From NCBI RefSeq assembly GCF_023343835.1, contig NC_064434.1, forward strand, positions 6,925,505 through 6,989,504: 64,000 nt of DNA, written 5' to 3'. Shown here in pieces: positions 61,301 through 64,000 of the stretch (positions are counted from its first letter, which is position 1; every line of letters starts with the position of its first letter). The notes under the pieces were generated by a model. It made no database searches. It saw only the letters and a program-made list of their open reading frames with translations, and was not told the DNA's origin. This DNA is from Lagopus muta (Eukaryota; Chordata; Aves; Galliformes; Phasianidae). A program made the position numbers and the translations under genes.

Positions 61301-63815
61301 TGCTGTGCTTAATAATGATGTTGAGTCTTTCAGACTTCGCCAAGGTTTCGTTGCTGAGCCTTTAATTGTAATCAGGTTTCATTTCCTCAGTTCTGTTGTC
61401 TGAAAAACATCAAATATCTGTCCAGAAGAACATAATTGGGATCTTGAATGTGCATGAGATTTTTAAATGTGGCTTTCAAAAATTTGCAAAATGGTTGCAA
61501 AGCCTTGCAAAAACCCTTACTTTTCATGTATTTGGTAGGAAAATAATAGCTAAAGCCCACATTTTCTATTGAGTTGAATGGTTTGTAGTATGTTGAACTC
61601 TTGGACAAATTCAAACTCAGATTCCATTTATTATTTAGTTCTCCTCTTTTTATTTTTTTCCTATGAAATTCATTGTATCTTTTGAGTTTGAGAACAAGGT
61701 GTCCCTTCCTGTCCAGTACTGGTGTGCACTGTGCACTGCAGGTCACTCATCTTTAAGGTACTTGGTGCTTCTTAGGGTGGAAAAGATTAAAAATACATAT
61801 TTTTTTCTATTCTGTGACTTGCTTTTAATAGCAATATTGACAGATTGCTTCTAACAGTCTGCTCACAGCTATGGAGTTCTTGTTCATTTCTATTCCACAC
61901 TACTGTTCTTTCAGTAGCATTATGTCCAATGGTGACCAAATGTGAAGTTTTTTAAAGGTGAATGAACAATTGCTTAGGCAATAACGTTTCAGAAGAATTT
62001 GGACTATGTTGTTTTCTTAAGCTGTGGAATAGTAGAGGTTAATTTTCTGAAAAGTTAATTTAAAAGGTATTGATAGAGAACCTGAAATTACTTCCCTACC
62101 GATTGAAGTACTCCAGGCATAAAATAATCCTATTCAGTTCTTAATTTTATTAAATTTTCTTTTTGTGAGTGTGTGACTACAGAACAGCTTTCTTTGCGTC
62201 TCCTACTTTATTCCAAGTGCTTAAATGTTAATTGCTTTTCAAGAGCTATATCAAGATCCTGTTCTGAAGCAGAAAGGGAGAGTTAATAGTAGGACATGGC
62301 ATGAGGGAATGTTGGAGGGATTAATCAGAGATATTTGGATAATTGGGAGGATTCACATAATTGGAATTTGGCAGTTTTGCCCTCATTCCGACGTTGGGCA
62401 TGAAGCAGAATCTTCAGAGACAAAAAGTCTGCTCTTAGTTTCACAATGATTTTGAAGTCCTGGTTTATTGTGCAACGTTTTAAGTTTGTATTTAAGTTCT
62501 AAGGTTTTATTTTTGTTGTGTAACAGTTGCTTGGCTGAGGAATTCTGATGTTTGTTTGTCTACTGTAATTGTTTCCTAGGTTAACTTCTCCACCTGGTGC
62601 TACACTACCAAATGGACGTAGCTTATGTAAGTGCATTTCAGTGGACCCCGTAGTACCTACTTCTACATTTACCAGCTTTATGGCAATGACTTTCAGTTGC
62701 ATATATTTGTTAATAACTTCACTGATTGCTTATGCTATTTCGATCTGAAATGTTACTGTTTTGGCTCAGTTTTCTTCTGTTAACATCTTGGATGCTCTCT
62801 ATTGACATGGAGAGCATTCTCAGATGAAGTTCCATTTCTTTTCTCAATTCAGACTTCTTGGCCATGATCATGATGTTTACCTTAATTCCCAAATTTAGTA
62901 TTGGGAACTAATTTTGGCCTTCCTCTCACAGTTAGTGTCTGTAATTTACTTACACTCTTTGAGAATTGGCCTTCTGTGGCTCTTAGCATTACTTTGTTAT
63001 TGCTCTGGAGAGACCTGCCTTGTCTGCAGCTCCTTCTGCCTTGGTACAGCTTTCCTATATGATTCTCCTTTCCAGACTTGCCATCTCATCTCATACCTCA
63101 GTGAGAGCCACGTTGTCCTTTGTGTCCCCTTTTCATAAACTGTCTCATTTAATTCTACGTTGACTGTGTAAATGTTACTTCATGAAGCATTTTTGGTATT
63201 TTATTATTTATTAATTGTGGGGCCTGAGGGGTAATCAGGAGGGGGACCCCTTTTTTGTTTGATTCTGTACAGAGCAGTTGGTACAGACTTGTGAAATCAG
63301 CGTATTGTATCTGATGTCTTGATAATGTATTTGCAAGCCTAAGAATTGAAACCGGTGGCCAAGCGTGCATTTAGCATCAGTGTTGAATTAAAAATATCGA
63401 GTGGATATTTGAATATCAAATTTCAATCATAAAATAAGATCTATTTTGTAAGGAAACAAACTTAAGCCTGAAGAAATAGTTCAAAAAACAACTTTGATGG
63501 GAATTTTAAGTATATATTTCTTAAGCGAATGTAAGGATGCTCTTGTTATGCTCCATAATAGCTTCTGGTTTATTGTCCTTGTTAAGTATTCTGCTTACTA
63601 ACTTTTGTTTGTGAAAATGTTCTTGACTGCATTTTAAAGTAGTAATACAAATTTCTCTTAGCTCTCAAAAGCCATCCCCTTCGAGGGGAAAAAAAGGGAG
63701 ATGGGGACCATGCTTGCATAAACGGAGATATAGAAGTCAGAAAAAGTTGTCGGTCCAGGAAAAACAGATTTGAAACTTTGAATCAGAGTTTGTTGTTTGA
63801 TCAGCTAGTCAACAG
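46235..63815 (+). CDS. ATAD2B: ATAD2B, AAA+ ATPase/bromodomain protein, exons 1-4 (3' part outside window)
   Basis: Four coding exons on the plus strand (46235-46390, 60339-60493, 62580-62626, 63662-63815) join in phase to give residues 1-170. The chain begins MVNTRKSSLR and continues SHFISSRTRSSK (25-36), GSLSDSHISPPAKR (59-72), GATLPNGRSL (about 110-119), SHPLRGEKKGDGD and RKSCRSRKNRFETLNQSLLF, ending FDQLVN. These match the N-terminal region of ATAD2B. Basic clusters at 68-72, 83-89 and 147-155 look like nuclear-localisation signals. The two AAA modules and the bromodomain, which in this family bind acetylated histones, lie to the right of the window. The start has a good context (GCCATGG). 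The paralogue ATAD2 is less likely given the UBXN2A/MFSD2B neighbours. Confidence 0.95.
46863..46888. repeat. Poly(T) run of 26
   Basis: Homopolymer at the downstream edge of the ATAD2B CpG island, in intron 1. Confidence 0.95.
51582..51885 (-). mobile_element. CR1 LINE fragment, reverse
   Basis: TAGAATCATCATGGAATAAT, GGTTGGGTTGGAAGTGACCT and CAGCCCAGGCTGCCCAGGGC mark it. It lies in ATAD2B intron 1, antisense to the gene. Confidence 0.88.
54640..54758 (+). mobile_element. CR1 LINE 3' end, forward
   Basis: GTTGGACTGGATGATCTTTT, TTCCAACCTTGGTGATTCTA and the end TGATTCTATGAG. Short and well preserved. Confidence 0.88.
56370..56465 (+). mobile_element. Short degraded CR1 3' fragment, forward
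   Basis: CTTTGGAGACCTCCATAAAG, GGATCCCTTCCAACTCAGGA and TACTCTATGG fit a decayed CR1 3' end. The left boundary is uncertain. Confidence 0.65.
58978..59572 (+). mobile_element. CR1 LINE fragment, forward, lacking its 3' tail
   Basis: The longest CR1 here (about 0.6 kb). GTCCTGGTGGCCAGGAAGGC, CTGCTCTGCACCATCCTGGT and AACCTGGATCTGTTCAGCCT are ORF2 C-terminal sequence. It runs to CATCTGCTTTAGTAGGAGGC and stops without the octamer end. Confidence 0.9.
59590..59875 (-). mobile_element. CR1 LINE fragment, reverse, lacking its 3' tail
   Basis: GGCCTCATCCAGCCTGGCCT, CCAGGGATGGGGCACCCACA and CCTGTCCAGATCCCTCTGGA are reverse CR1. The 3' octamers expected at its left end are absent, so its tail and that of the preceding CR1 are both missing at the junction. 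Confidence 0.88.
60339..60493 (+). CDS. ATAD2B: ATAD2B coding exon 2
   Basis: 155 nt, residues 53-103 plus two bases of R104. It encodes KDEGSDGSLSDSHISPPAKR and then the DKSKSRSTGQREEW stretch. Acceptor TTTTCAG, donor GTAACT. Confidence 0.96.
60494..62579 (+). other. ATAD2B: ATAD2B intron 2
   Basis: About 2.1 kb of AT-rich intron. It contains a 22-bp direct repeat with 38-bp spacing (60898-60957). No transposon was recognised. Confidence 0.85.
60898..60957. repeat. 22-bp perfect direct repeat, 38-bp period
   Basis: The block CACTTTGTATATATGAATGA plus CT occurs at 60898-60919 and again at 60936-60957, a local tandem duplication in ATAD2B intron 2. Confidence 0.93.
62580..62626 (+). CDS. ATAD2B: ATAD2B coding exon 3 (47 nt)
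   Basis: A short exon: its first base completes R104, it encodes LTSPPGATLPNGRSL (105-119), and its last base opens S120. Acceptor TTTCCTAG, donor GTAAGT. It is identified from phase and from homology to the ATAD2B sequence LPNG on both sides. Confidence 0.92.
62627..63661 (+). other. ATAD2B: ATAD2B intron 3
   Basis: About 1 kb of unique intronic sequence. No repeat or extra exon was recognised. Confidence 0.85.
63662..63815 (+). CDS. ATAD2B: ATAD2B coding exon 4
   Basis: 154 nt, residues 121-170 with split codons at both ends. It encodes LKSHPLRGEKKGDGDHACIN and the basic RKSCRSRKNRFETLNQSLLF segment. Acceptor TCTCTTAG, donor CAG/GTACGT. Confidence 0.96.
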
Positions 63816-64000
63816 GTACGTGGGGATGCTTCAGTTGTATTCACAAAACGTCCTGATTTTTTATGAAGTTAGAAAACCTTGTCTTCCAGTGCCATCTTTG
63901 TGTTTTACTGTGCAAACCTATTAGCGTTGAGGCAAGCTGGGTTGTGGTTTGAGTTAAAGGCTGGGTCCCCTGCTGTAACTGCCAGTTTTACCCATGCACT
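63816..64000 (+). other. ATAD2B: ATAD2B intron 4 (partial)
   Basis: The first 185 bases of the intron after donor GTACGT. Nothing further is visible. Confidence 0.85.

Noticed and set aside
1..64000. Novel multi-gene defence or biosynthetic system
   Set aside because: All supported coding exons belong to three known vertebrate genes; the rest is introns, intergenic DNA and transposon remnants.

Overview
This is vertebrate nuclear DNA, almost certainly from a bird and most likely a galliform such as chicken. The genes are long and intron-rich with GT/AG splice sites, and promoters sit in CpG islands. The repeats are dominated by CR1 LINE fragments with the avian 3' ends (ATTCTATG-type octamers), plus a mariner deletion derivative and a solo LTR of a type seen in birds. 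The species and chromosome are inferred from the repeat types and gene order and were not checked by alignment.

Three genes can be reconstructed exon by exon with reading phase conserved across every junction. (1) Minus strand, 83-20251: the first seven coding exons of MFSD2B, a sphingosine-1-phosphate exporter of the major facilitator superfamily; the gene continues off the left edge. (2) Minus strand, 24357-35690: all coding exons of UBXN2A, a SEP/UBX-domain p97/VCP cofactor, giving a 295-residue protein, with a likely non-coding first exon in the CpG island near 38.14-38.2 kb and a poly(A) signal at 23.2 kb. (3) Plus strand, 46235-63815: the first four coding exons of ATAD2B, a chromatin-associated AAA+ ATPase/bromodomain protein that continues off the right edge. 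UBXN2A and ATAD2B are divergent, with about 7.5 kb between their CpG islands. MFSD2B lies downstream of UBXN2A on the same strand. As I recall it, the order matches the mammalian MFSD2B-UBXN2A-ATAD2B neighbourhood.

Region by region: 1-20.2 kb is MFSD2B introns and exons with several CR1 copies and a mariner relic. 20.1-20.6 kb is its CpG-island promoter. 20.6-23.2 kb is intergenic with three CR1 copies. 23.2-38.2 kb is UBXN2A, with a solo LTR and three CR1 fragments in its introns. 38.3-45.2 kb is intergenic, with a cluster of three CR1 insertions and a 35-bp minisatellite. 45.2-46.85 kb is the large ATAD2B CpG island with a CGG-repeat 5' UTR. 46.9-64 kb is ATAD2B introns and early exons with a few CR1s.

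The three genes do not form a pathway; they are neighbours by conserved synteny. I found no new multi-gene system. The most interesting points are the CGG tract that is in frame with the ATAD2B start and would encode polyglycine, the longer UBXN2A C-terminus, the enlarged glycosylation-competent loop of MFSD2B, and the layered CR1 insertions at 38.7-39.7 kb.
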